Positions 1 through 8,042 of a stretch of DNA of 64,000 nucleotides are shown here, in pieces. The stretch is from positions 240,301 through 304,300 of the forward strand of contig NZ_QLMJ01000010.1 of assembly GCF_003259845.1 (NCBI RefSeq), read 5' to 3'. This DNA is from Actinoplanes lutulentus (GTDB lineage Bacteria > Actinomycetota > Actinomycetes > Mycobacteriales > Micromonosporaceae). Within the stretch, counting starts at the first letter, position 1. Each line of letters opens with the position of its first letter. The notes below the pieces were generated by a model. It worked only from the letters and a program-made list of their open reading frames with translations. It ran no database searches and was not told the DNA's origin. Both the position numbers and the translations under genes were made by a program.

Positions 1-116
1 GACATCGGGGTTCCTCCAGAAGCGGATTTCGCTGCCTGCCACGGTAGCGCGCGGCACGGATCCGGACGTTGCCGGAATCGCGGGCATTTTTCGCAGGCTG
101 CCTTGTTCGAGGGCTC

Positions 117-3100
117 TTACAGCAGCCGGAGCTGGCGATCCTTCGGTTTTGACGGCGTGGCCTCGCCCAGCCGCTCGAACAGCCCCGAATCGATAACGTC
201 CAGGAACGGCGTCGGGGACTGCTCTCGCTCGCTGCCGTGCCGGAATCGCTTGGCCGAGTAGCTCACGTAGAGCCGGTCCTGTGCCCGGGTCAGACCGACG
301 AAGAACAGCCGGCGTTCCTCGGCGATCTCGTCGTCGGTCGGCGCCGAACCGGGCCAGCGCAGCGGCAGCAGCCCGTCCTCGCAGCCGACCAGGAAGACCA
401 CCGGGAACTCCAGGCCCTTCGCGGCGTGCAGGGTCAGCAGGTTGACCGCCTCGGCGCGGGGGTCCAGAGCGTCCACCTCGGCGCCGGTCTCCAGCTGCTG
501 CAGGAACAGCGGCAGGTCGTCACCGACCCGCAGAGCCAACGGGATCAGCAGGTCCGCGGCCGACCAGACGTCCTCAGGGGCCAGTTGTTCGCCGTCCAGG
601 GTCGGTGCCGCGTACCGCTGGGCAAGGACCTGAGCAGCGAGCTTGACCCGCGCCGCGAGTGAGCCACCGAGCCCGCCCGCGTGGCGAAGCTCGCGGGCGA
701 TGACCTGGACGCCGGGCCGGTCACGCAGCCGGTTGTGCGAGCGCTTCTGCACCGGCACCCCGGCCCGGGAGAGCGCGTCGAGGATCGGGCCGGACTGCGC
801 ATCGGTGCGGTACAGCACCGCGACGTCGGAGAACGACACGGTTCCGGTGACCGTGGCGCGGGAGTCGACCCGGCCCGAGTCCAGCGACCGGTGGGAGAGT
901 CCGCCGACCAGCTCGTCGATGGTCCGGACCACGAAGTCGGCCTCGTCGGCCACGCTGCGCGCCGGGTACCGGCCGACCAGCGGTGACTCGGGGTCGAGCC
1001 GGGCCGGGTCCAGCCGGCGGCCGCTGACCAGCGAGGACGGCGCGATGGCCTGCACCGCGGCGGCCAGGATCGGGGCCGAGGAGCGGTAGTTGCGGGTCAG
1101 GCGTACCAGGCGGGCGTCCACGAAGTCGCTGTTGAAGCGCAGGAAGTACCGCACGTCGGCGCCGCGGAACGAGTAGATCGCCTGGTCCGGGTCGCCGATC
1201 GCGCACAGGTTGCCGTCCGGCGGGCTGAGCAGGCGCAGCAGTTCGTACTGGAGCTCGTCGACGTCCTGGTACTCGTCCACGAAGATCCACTGCCAGCGCT
1301 TGCGGTACCGCTCGACCAGCGCCTGGTCGTCGCGCAGCAGCGACACCGGCAGGCTGATCAGGTCATCCAGATCGACGAGGTCCTGCTGGCGGAGCAGCTT
1401 CCGGTACGCGGCATCGTCGACACCGGCCTGCTCCCGGGCCTGCGCCTGCTCGCGTTCGTCGGCGATCCGCCAGTTCGCGCCGAGGCCGGCCGCCTTGGCG
1501 TTCTCCTTCAGCACGGCCAGGCCGAGCGAGTGGAACGTGCCGACCGTGATGTCCTCGGCCACGTCACCGAGCAGTGCGTCCAGGCGTTCCTTCAGCTCGG
1601 CGGCGGCCCGCCGGGTGAACGTGATGGCCAGGCACCGCTCGGGGAAGACACCCAGCTCGGCGCAGAGGTACGCGATCCGGTGCGTCAGCGTGCGGGTCTT
1701 GCCGGTGCCGGGGCCGGCGACGATCAGCAGCGGCCCGCCCGGTGCGGACGCGGCCACTCGCTGCATGGCGTCGAGGCGGTCCAGCAGGCCGGTGCCGACC
1801 TCTTCCATGCCGGCCAGCATCGGCTCGAACGGCTCGTGCGGGCTGGGCGGGGGCGCGAGGGGCGGGGAGGCCGGCCGCTCCTTGGTCGACTTAGGCCTTT
1901 TGTCCTTTTGGGAAGGCTCGGCCTTCGTCTTCGGCTTATCCACCGGGAGCATGTCGAACAGCGTCTCCACCTGCGGCGCGCTGTTCCGGTTCCGCAGCTC
2001 ACCCGGCTCGAACAGGGTGATCACGCCGTACTCGCCGTCGTAGCCCGAGATCCGCCGGACCTCGCCGCGCCGCAGCCGGGTGATCGCCTCGCGCAGCTCC
2101 TCGCCGCCCGCCTTGCCGATGTCGTCGACCGGAACGTTGCGCAGGATGTCCAGCTCCGGGCCGAGCGTCGCGACCAGGTGGTTCAGCTGGGCCTCGACCG
2201 TCTTCGACTTCGGGCCGACACCGTGGATCTCGCCGATGATCTCGTGCAGCTGGATCAGGTGCTCGACGTGCTGCTGTTTCTGGAAGCCCACCGGGCGGTC
2301 GGCCAGGTCCTCGACCCGGCTCAGCACGCCGATCGTCAACGGCCGGCCACACTCCGGGCATCGGCCCTGCGACTCGCGGGTCTTCGCCGGATCCCAGTTC
2401 ACGCCGCAGGCTCGGTGGCCGTCCGCGTGGTACTTGCCCTCTTCCGGGAAGAACTCCAGCGTGCCGGCCAGGCCGATGCCGTCCTTCACCGCGAAGTAAT
2501 CGGGTGTGCCGGTGAAGAGTGTGGCCTCTCTCGCCAGCGCGGCGGGTGAGTGCGCGTCCGAGTTCGAGACGAGGCGGTACTTGTCGAGGCTGGAGACGCG
2601 CCAGTTCATCGCCGGGTCCGACGAGAGGCCGGTCTCCACGGCGGTGACGTGCTCGGCCAGGTCGGCGTAGCAGTCGGCGATCGCGTCGAAGCCGGACTTG
2701 GAGCCGAGCGCCGAGAACCAGGGCGTCCAGATGTGCGCCGGGATCAGGTACCCGCCGGACTCCAGGGTGATTTCGAGCAGGTCGCGCGAGTCCAGGCCGA
2801 GAATGGGCCGGCCGTCCGCGGTCAGGTTGCCGATCCGGCCCAGGGCCGTGTTGATCTTTTCGACGCTTGCGAAGTCCGGCGCGTACAAAAGGTGGTGGAC
2901 CTTGCGGGTGCGATCGTCCCGCTTGTAGATCGTGGAGATCTCGACGCTCAGCATGAAGCGGGCCGGTGCGGTGCCGCTGAGTGAGCCGGGCAGCCGTTTG
3001 GTCACGTTCGCTTCGTCGTCTTTGTTCAGGCGGAACAGACCCGGTTCGGCCGGCTCGAGGCTCTCCTTGAGATGCTCGAACCACGCCGGGTGAGTGAAGT

Positions 3101-3248
3101 CGCCGGTGCCGAGAAGGGCGATGCCTTTGCGCCGGGCCCACCAGGCCAGGTTCGGCAGCGTCAGATCACGGCTGCAGGCACGCGAGTATCGCGAATGAAT
3201 GTGAAGGTCCGCGACGTAAGTTCCCGCGGTGACCTCCACGTCCCGCAT
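117..3248 (-). CDS. PHP domain - UvrD/Rep-type helicase fusion protein
   Basis: Large fusion protein of about 1043 aa. The N-terminal half is a PHP-type metal-dependent phosphoesterase domain (LHIHSRYSRACS near residue 15, then NSDAHS and a small Cys cluster ending CPECGRPL). The C-terminal half is a superfamily 1 helicase: Walker A GPGTGKT near residue 510, DEYQDVDELQ near 657, HAAKGLEFPVVFL near 939. A Lys/Pro-rich linker joins them. Role inferred: ATP-driven DNA unwinding or repair coupled to a phosphoesterase or nuclease. The ATG at 3248 is preferred over an upstream in-frame start at 3296 because the PHP domain begins right after it. It is followed on the same strand by the DNA end of the window, with no gene seen in bases 1-116. 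Confidence 0.9.
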   Translation of the reverse strand: MRDVEVTAGTYVADLHIHSRYSRACSRDLTLPNLAWWARRKGIALLGTGDFTHPAWFEHLKESLEPAEPGLFRLNKDDEANVTKRLPGSLSGTAPARFMLSVEISTIYKRDDRTRKVHHLLYAPDFASVEKINTALGRIGNLTADGRPILGLDSRDLLEITLESGGYLIPAHIWTPWFSALGSKSGFDAIADCYADLAEHVTAVETGLSSDPAMNWRVSSLDKYRLVSNSDAHSPAALAREATLFTGTPDYFAVKDGIGLAGTLEFFPEEGKYHADGHRACGVNWDPAKTRESQGRCPECGRPLTIGVLSRVEDLADRPVGFQKQQHVEHLIQLHEIIGEIHGVGPKSKTVEAQLNHLVATLGPELDILRNVPVDDIGKAGGEELREAITRLRRGEVRRISGYDGEYGVITLFEPGELRNRNSAPQVETLFDMLPVDKPKTKAEPSQKDKRPKSTKERPASPPLAPPPSPHEPFEPMLAGMEEVGTGLLDRLDAMQRVAASAPGGPLLIVAGPGTGKTRTLTHRIAYLCAELGVFPERCLAITFTRRAAAELKERLDALLGDVAEDITVGTFHSLGLAVLKENAKAAGLGANWRIADEREQAQAREQAGVDDAAYRKLLRQQDLVDLDDLISLPVSLLRDDQALVERYRKRWQWIFVDEYQDVDELQYELLRLLSPPDGNLCAIGDPDQAIYSFRGADVRYFLRFNSDFVDARLVRLTRNYRSSAPILAAAVQAIAPSSLVSGRRLDPARLDPESPLVGRYPARSVADEADFVVRTIDELVGGLSHRSLDSGRVDSRATVTGTVSFSDVAVLYRTDAQSGPILDALSRAGVPVQKRSHNRLRDRPGVQVIARELRHAGGLGGSLAARVKLAAQVLAQRYAAPTLDGEQLAPEDVWSAADLLIPLALRVGDDLPLFLQQLETGAEVDALDPRAEAVNLLTLHAAKGLEFPVVFLVGCEDGLLPLRWPGSAPTDDEIAEERRLFFVGLTRAQDRLYVSYSAKRFRHGSEREQSPTPFLDVIDSGLFERLGEATPSKPKDRQLRLL

Positions 3249-3313
3249 CCTGTCACGGCCCTCGGTGCCGCCACGAATCGCCACGCTCAAACACACTTAC
3301 CGATCTTGATTGG

Positions 3314-4486
3314 TCACGCCGAACGCAGTTCGATGACGGTGACTTGCGGAGGGGCGCCGACCCGAACCGGCGGGCCCCACGAACCGGCGCCGTTGGTCAC
3401 GAAGACCGGCACGCCGTCCACGTTCCCGAAGCCGGAGACTACCGGCTGCGACAGCCGGACGAGCAGGTTGAACGGCACCATCTGGCCGCCGTGGGTGTGA
3501 CCGGAGACCTGGAGGTCCACGCCGTAGGGCGCGGCCTCCTCGGCGGCGACCGGCTGATGCGCCATCAGGACCACCGGACGGGTCATGTCCCGATTACCGA
3601 GAGCCAGGGCGAAATCGGCGGGGTCGCCGTACATTTCCCCGTCCAGATCGTTGACGCCGGCCAGATCCAGGCCGTCGAGTTCCACCCGTTCGTTGCGCAG
3701 CGGCCGCATTCCGAACTCGGCTACTTCGTCGATCCACTCGGTGTAATCGGTGTAGTACTCGTGGTTACCGGTGACGAAGTAGGTGCCTTTTCGGGACTGG
3801 ATTCCGGCTAGTGGCGCGACGAACGGGCCGATCTGCGCCACCGTGCCGTCGACCAGATCGCCGACGACGCAGACGATGTCCGCGTTCACCGAATTGATCA
3901 CCTGGGTTACTCGCCGGGCGTGCTCCGCGCCGGTTGTCGGGCCGATGTGGATGTCCGAGACGACCGCCAGGCGAATGCCGTCCATGCGTCTCGGCAGCTT
4001 GGTCATCGGCATGTGGAAGCGGTTGATTCTTGGTGGGCCGGCTGCGGTTTTTACTCCGTACCCGGTGATGCTCGCGGCCGTGAGGCCCGCGAAGATCGCG
4101 GTGCCGCGCGCGAGAAGGAGCCGTCGTTCTTCATCGGGTTTTTCAGGAGCTTCTTGGGTACGGGTTTTCGACCTGCGCGTGATCGCCCAGCGGATCCATC
4201 GAGGGGTTTCGACGATGGTGAGGGTGACCAGTAGGTAGAACATGACCGCTACCCAGATGTATCCGGGCCAGTAGAGCCACGGGAAGTAGCCGTCACGGAC
4301 GCCGAAGAGGGTCATCGGCATCGAGATCCCGAGGGCGATGACGATTGCGGTGCCGATGCGGCGGGGCAGGCCGGGGTGGGTTGTGTTGTGGACGAGGCGC
4401 TTCCAGAGGTACCAGTGGATCACCACGATGCTGATCACAACCAGCGTGTTGAAGATCAACTGGGTTTGCCTCCTTGGGGCTGGCAC
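3314..4486 (-). CDS. Membrane-anchored metallophosphoesterase (YkuE-like)
   Basis: 390 aa. The first ~110 residues hold about three hydrophobic segments, then a basic linker and one further segment around residues 130-150. The C-terminal domain is a calcineurin-like phosphoesterase with all metal motifs: SDIHIGP (~179), GDLVDG (~211), GNHEYY (~240) and GHTHGGQM (~330). Family members hydrolyse phosphomonoesters or phosphodiesters such as lipid-linked or nucleotide substrates at the membrane. The substrate cannot be read from sequence. Its upstream region is the repeat mosaic at 4.5-5.7 kb, so its promoter must lie next to or inside repeated DNA. Confidence 0.9.
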   Translation of the reverse strand: MPAPRRQTQLIFNTLVVISIVVIHWYLWKRLVHNTTHPGLPRRIGTAIVIALGISMPMTLFGVRDGYFPWLYWPGYIWVAVMFYLLVTLTIVETPRWIRWAITRRSKTRTQEAPEKPDEERRLLLARGTAIFAGLTAASITGYGVKTAAGPPRINRFHMPMTKLPRRMDGIRLAVVSDIHIGPTTGAEHARRVTQVINSVNADIVCVVGDLVDGTVAQIGPFVAPLAGIQSRKGTYFVTGNHEYYTDYTEWIDEVAEFGMRPLRNERVELDGLDLAGVNDLDGEMYGDPADFALALGNRDMTRPVVLMAHQPVAAEEAAPYGVDLQVSGHTHGGQMVPFNLLVRLSQPVVSGFGNVDGVPVFVTNGAGSWGPPVRVGAPPQVTVIELRSA

Positions 4487-4575
4487 GCCTGGTCAACAGC
4501 TTGCCGGATTCGGTGTTGCCGAGGGGTGGCGGGGGCTGGGTTCGCGCGGTTCGCGGGGTTGGCCGTCTCCCCTCG

Positions 4576-4623
4576 GATCTTGAGCGATTTTCGACCTTCT
4601 GGGGTGTGAGATCGCTCAAGATC
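4576..4623. repeat. Palindromic repeat, GATCTTG family, copy 1
   Basis: GATCTTGAGCGAT at 4576-4588 is exactly matched by ATCGCTCAAGATC at 4611-4623, with a 22-base loop. It resembles the palindromes at 15257 and 52521. Here both flanking genes point away, so it cannot be the terminator of either. Confidence 0.75.
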
Positions 4624-4688
4624 GCGAGTGTGCTCCGGTTAGGAGGCCGACGAAGTGGGCTTTTCGGGTGTCGAGCGATGCGAGAGCC

Positions 4689-4806
4689 CACGGTGGGCTC
4701 TCGGTCGCCCGGGACGGGGGCACACGGTGGGCTCTTGGCCGCCCGGGACGAGGGCGCACGGTGTGGCGTTGGCTGCCCGGGACGGGGGCACACGGTGGGC
4801 TTTTGA
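4689..4806. repeat. 34-bp tandem repeat array, four copies
   Basis: The core CACGGTG starts at 4689, 4723, 4757 and 4791, an exact 34-bp period. Most copies contain GCCCACGGTGGGC-like dyads and a CCCGGGACGGGGGCA-type tail. The same core with the same period recurs at 48371. It is not CRISPR, because the whole unit repeats and there are no unique spacers. Confidence 0.85.
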
Positions 4807-4987
4807 GTGCCTTCGCTGCGTGGATCGGGGTCGGCTGGCTGTCGGCGTTGACCCCTGCTGGTTGATTAAAATCCCGCTGGCAGCGGACGCTCGGTCCTGT
4901 CCGCCCCGGGCCTTCCCGCGGCGATCGTGGTCCCCGAACCACACTCTGACGGGAACAGTGGCCCAAGATCGCGCAGGCCCGACCAGT

Positions 4988-5091
4988 GTGTCGACTTCGG
5001 GTTCGACACGCCCCCAAACTGCGACACGCAGCCCGCGAACCACCCTGGCCGTGTCGATTCCGGGTTCGATATGCACCTCGACTCGACACAC
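4988..5091. repeat. Two ~40-bp imperfect palindromes with GTGTCGA/TCGACAC ends
   Basis: Copies at about 4988-5029 and 5051-5091 begin GTGTCGA, carry CGGGTTCGAYAYGC inside, and end in CGACAC. Related copies occur at 17874, 18173 (inverted) and 18232. Confidence 0.75.
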
Positions 5092-5150
5092 AGCGGGGCG
5101 GGAATGCTCGCGGTGTGATGCCCTCGGCCTCGCCAAGCGGACCACCCCCG

Positions 5151-5203
5151 CCGCTGGACCGAACCGGCCGCTGGGACCGAACCGGCCGCTGGGACCGAAC
5201 CGG
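5151..5203. repeat. 18-bp tandem repeat, three copies
   Basis: CCGCTGGGACCGAACCGG is repeated head to tail at 5151 (one base shorter), 5168 and 5186. It lies between the two palindromic repeat groups of mosaic A. Confidence 0.8.
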
Positions 5204-5248
5204 CTGCGGGAACGGGGCGGCTGCTGGGACGGGGCGAGCCGTTCGACG

Positions 5249-5373
5249 GGGCGAGCCGTAGCTCAGATAGGTCATCGGACGTCTTTGGGGTGTCTGAGCT
5301 ACGGCTGCGGGGCACGAGCCGTAGGTCAGACAGGTCAAAGCAGCCTCATGACCTATCTGAGCTACGGCTCGGC
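5249..5373. repeat. Four alternating copies of a 24-bp GAGCCGTAGCTCAGATAGG unit
   Basis: Forward, inverted, forward and inverted copies make two hairpins. The first pairs AGCCGTAGCTCAGA with TCTGAGCTACGGCT perfectly. The same forward/inverted/forward/inverted layout is found with diverged sequence at 17984-18103. Confidence 0.8.
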
Positions 5374-5712
5374 CCTGCGGCGATGAGATCTAGGGCGACG
5401 GAACACGCTCGGCCACAGTTCGACGTCGCGCATCGCCGGTGACGCGGCTACCTCAGATGGCCGGCGGGGTCGGTGTTGGTTCGCCGGCCGTGTGGGGGCA
5501 GTGGAGGGCAGCTGGATCAGGCGAGCTGGTTTCGATGCTGGGTGTGACGGCGCTGGGGCCAGCTGGGACCGGGCGGACTGGTTGGTGCTCGGTGCGGCCT
5601 GCTGGACCGGACGTCCTGGCTGGGGATCGGTGCCGGCGCTGGACCTGCCGGAATTCGGTGCGGTGGAGCAACCCTGTGCGGTGGAGGAGTTCGGTGCGGT
5701 GGAGCAAAGTGC

Positions 5713-6573
5713 GTGGGGTCGACCTGTGGGGGATCTTTGCTTGAGGCTGTTGCTGTGGAACGGATTTTGAGTCGTGGTGGGGCTTCGGAAGCTGTTGGTG
5801 GGCACGGTTGGCGTTTTTTGTTGGGTACCTTGCGGACCTCGGTGTCGGTGGGATCGCTTGGTGTTGGGCTTGCCGTCGCTGCTAAGGCTGTTGAGGTTTG
5901 TGGTGGGGAGGCCGACGAGCATCTTCGGGTTGACCTGCGGGCGGACCGGGTTGAGTTTGTGCTTGAGTCGCGGCGGCCGGTTGGGGTCACCGCCCGGGAC
6001 GTTGAACTCGCGCATCGGATCACCGCTGCTGCCAGGGATCTCGGGTTGAGGACGGATCCGGCTGCTGGTGTTCGATCGGTGCAGGAACTCGAGATTGCGA
6101 TCGACGCCCTCGACGTCGGAGCGATCCGGCCGTTCTGGAAGGCGGTGCTGGGATACACGGACTTCGGCGCCGAAACGCAGCCCGCCGAAACGGAGCCTGT
6201 CGAAACACGGCCCGCCGAAACACGGCCCGCCGAAACACGGCCTTCCGAAACACGGCCCTCCGAAACACGGCCTTCCGAAACGCAGCCCTCCGAAACACGG
6301 CCCGCTCAGGGCGAAGCTGGCAGCGGGCCTCTTGTTGACCCGGTTGGGCAGGGGCCGGTTGTTTGGTTTCAGCAGATGACTGAGCCTCGGCCGCAGCGAA
6401 ACCGCATCCACCTGGACCTCTGCGTTCCGCACGACGACGCTTCAACCCGCATCTCCGCCGCCCTACGAGCCGGCGGGCGGCTGCTGTCGGACACCCGGGC
6501 GCCGGCCTTCTGGGTTCTGGCCGACGTTGAAGGCAACGAGATCTGTGTGACCACCTGGCAGGGGCGGGACTGA
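5713..6573 (+). CDS. VOC-family protein with pterin-dehydratase-like N-terminus and internal repeat insertion
   Basis: 286 aa from a GTG start; alternative starts TTG 5737 and GTG 5755 are possible, since the recognisable domain begins near residue 28 (GHGWRFLLGTLRTS). The N-terminal half resembles the pterin-4a-carbinolamine-dehydratase-like module and the C-terminal half a glyoxalase/VOC domain (GQGPVVWFQQM, NRIHLDLCVPHD, FWVLADVEGNE). The combination is a common actinobacterial protein of unknown substrate. Between VLGY and LVDP, nine ETRPA-type pentapeptides (residues 154-198) are inserted where family members usually have a short loop. Codon use in the first 80 codons is T-rich compared with neighbours. 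Its TGA abuts the moaD stop in a TGATCA. Confidence 0.82.
   Translation: MGSTCGGSLLEAVAVERILSRGGASEAVGGHGWRFLLGTLRTSVSVGSLGVGLAVAAKAVEVCGGEADEHLRVDLRADRVEFVLESRRPVGVTARDVELAHRITAAARDLGLRTDPAAGVRSVQELEIAIDALDVGAIRPFWKAVLGYTDFGAETQPAETEPVETRPAETRPAETRPSETRPSETRPSETQPSETRPAQGEAGSGPLVDPVGQGPVVWFQQMTEPRPQRNRIHLDLCVPHDDASTRISAALRAGGRLLSDTRAPAFWVLADVEGNEICVTTWQGRD
6172..6306 (+). repeat. 15-bp coding tandem repeat, nine copies
   Basis: Nine in-frame 15-mers of the form GAAACACGGCCCGCC, encoding ETRPA/ETRPS/ETQPS/ETEPV, sit inside the VOC domain. Near-identity between adjacent copies suggests recent slippage expansion. Confidence 0.92.
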
Positions 6574-6846
6574 TCAGCCGCCGGCGAATGGGGGCAGTAC
6601 GTCCACCGTTGCGCCGGCCGGGAGTTCGGCGGTGCGGTCGTGGCAGGCCAGGCCGTTCACCAGGAAGCTGGCTGCCTTCATGACCAGGGCCAGCCGTTCG
6701 CCGTGGCGGTTGGTCAGCAGCTGGGTCAGTTCGTCCACCGTTGCGGCTTCGGCGGACTCTTCGGACACCCCGCCGGCTGCGGCTCGGGCACCGGCGAAAT
6801 AGCGCACGGTCAGCACGGGACCAGCCTCACTGGAGATCAGGCTCAT
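6574..6846 (-). CDS. moaD: MoaD/ThiS-family sulfur carrier protein
   Basis: 90 aa ubiquitin-like small subunit of molybdopterin synthase. The C-terminus is PPFAGG, the conserved Gly-Gly tail that is adenylated and thiocarboxylated. Hydrophobic beta-grasp pattern (LTVRYFAGARAAAG, VDELTQLL) fits the family. It lies 6 bp downstream of moaA on the same strand, so the pair is surely co-transcribed. Its partner MoaE is not in the window. Confidence 0.92.
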   Translation of the reverse strand: MSLISSEAGPVLTVRYFAGARAAAGGVSEESAEAATVDELTQLLTNRHGERLALVMKAASFLVNGLACHDRTAELPAGATVDVLPPFAGG

Positions 6847-6852
6847 TGCCGG

Positions 6853-7869
6853 TCAGCCTCCGATTGCGGACATCGGGCGGGCGGGCTGGAGGAAGGTGGG
6901 GTCGTCGATGCCGTGGCCGGCTCGCTTGCCCCACATCGCGGCTCGCCACGCCTCGGCGATGCGGTCGTCGGTGGCGCCGCCGCGGAGCAGTTTGCGGAGG
7001 TCGCTCTCGTCGGTGGCGAAGAGGCAGTTGCGGACCTGGCCGTCGGCGGTCAGACGAGTACGGTCGCAGTCCCCACAGAACGGCCTGGTCACACTGGCGA
7101 TGACCCCGACTCGGGCGGGCTGGCCGGCCGCGTCCGTATAGCCCGGGATCAGCCAGGTTTCGGCCGGCGCTGTTCCACGTGAAACATCGTCAGGCTGGAG
7201 GGCGAACGGTTCCAGAGCGGCCAGGATCTCCTCGGCGGTGACCATGACGTGGCGGTCCCACTGGTGTTGCGCGTCCAGCGGCATCTGCTCGATGAAGCGA
7301 AGCTGGTAACCGTGGTCCAGGGCGAAGCGCAGCAGAGCCGGCGCCTCGTCGTCGTTGACCCCGCGCATCAGCACGGTATTGATTTTCACCGGGGTCAGGC
7401 CCGCTTCGGCGGCGGCGCGCAGGCCGGCCAGCACGTCGGAGTGCCGGTCGCGGCGGGTCAGGGTGTGGAAACGGGCCGGGTCCAGGGTGTCGAGGGAGAC
7501 GTTCACCCGGTCCAGGCCGGCCTCTTTCAGGGAGATCGCGATCCGGTCCAGGCCGATGCCGTTCGAGGTCACCGACAGCTTGGGCTTGGGCGTGAGTTTC
7601 GCCGCGGCCGCGATGATGCCGACCAGGCCGCGGCGGATCAGCGGTTCACCGCCGGTGAAGCGGACCTCGGTGACACCGAGCTGCTCGACCGCGATCCGCA
7701 CGAGGCGGCTGACCTCGTCGTCGGTGAGCTGCTCGGGCTGAGGCATCCAGGCCAGGCCCTCGGCGGGCATGCAGTAGGTGCACCGCAGGTTGCACCGGTC
7801 GGTGAGTGAGACACGCAGGTCGGTCGCGATGCGGCCGAACCGGTCGGCGAGCACGGTCACGGACGCCAC
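6853..7869 (-). CDS. moaA: GTP 3',8-cyclase MoaA (molybdenum cofactor biosynthesis)
   Basis: 338 aa radical-SAM enzyme that converts GTP to 3',8-cyclo-7,8-dihydro-GTP, the first step of molybdopterin synthesis. The N-terminal CNLRCTYC binds the SAM-cleaving [4Fe-4S] cluster. CGDCDRTRLTADGQVRNCLF holds the C-terminal cluster cysteines. It ends in SAIGG, the GG tail typical of MoaA. GTG start. A 173-bp leader separates it from the upstream fructosamine kinase gene; I looked there for a Moco riboswitch and could not recognise one. Confidence 0.96.
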   Translation of the reverse strand: MASVTVLADRFGRIATDLRVSLTDRCNLRCTYCMPAEGLAWMPQPEQLTDDEVSRLVRIAVEQLGVTEVRFTGGEPLIRRGLVGIIAAAAKLTPKPKLSVTSNGIGLDRIAISLKEAGLDRVNVSLDTLDPARFHTLTRRDRHSDVLAGLRAAAEAGLTPVKINTVLMRGVNDDEAPALLRFALDHGYQLRFIEQMPLDAQHQWDRHVMVTAEEILAALEPFALQPDDVSRGTAPAETWLIPGYTDAAGQPARVGVIASVTRPFCGDCDRTRLTADGQVRNCLFATDESDLRKLLRGGATDDRIAEAWRAAMWGKRAGHGIDDPTFLQPARPMSAIGG

Positions 7870-8042
7870 CGAACGCGGACGGCTGCTGATCTCTGGAAGA
7901 GGCTCACAACATCGAATCTAGCCGCTCCAGACCCGAATCGCCGTTACGCATATCGCTGTATGGGCAGTAGCCGGGACAGCAGTGAGGCAGCGCGCGAACA
8001 AGGCAAACCCAACCGCTCGCAAAAGCGAGACCCGCCACCCGA

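Larger units (their letters stand above)
4487..5712. other. Gene-free repeat mosaic A
   Basis: A 1.2-kb divergent intergenic region between the phosphoesterase and the VOC gene. I find no credible gene: long open frames exist on both strands but are low complexity, overlap each other and follow the repeats. It holds, in order, a 13-bp-arm palindrome (4576-4623), a 34-bp-period tandem array (4689-4806), two imperfect palindromes with GTGTCGA/TCGACAC ends (4988-5091), an 18-bp tandem repeat (5151-5203) and alternating copies of a 24-bp unit (5249-5373). A related mosaic lies at 17.4-18.7 kb. Confidence 0.8.

Noticed and set aside
4689..4806. Possible CRISPR array
   Set aside because: The whole 34-bp unit repeats with few differences and there are no unique spacers and no cas genes.
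4616..5386. Open frames of up to 240 codons on both strands in repeat mosaic A
   Set aside because: They overlap each other, are low complexity and mirror the repeats. No ribosome site and no recognisable domain.
5362..6432. 356-codon minus-strand frame over the VOC gene with FGGPCF repeats
   Set aside because: It is the antisense of the 15-bp repeat and of the VOC domain, whose sense product has clear family motifs.
7870..8042. Molybdenum cofactor riboswitch ahead of moaA
   Set aside because: I could not fit the conserved Moco-RNA elements to this leader; only a weak hairpin near 8016 is seen.
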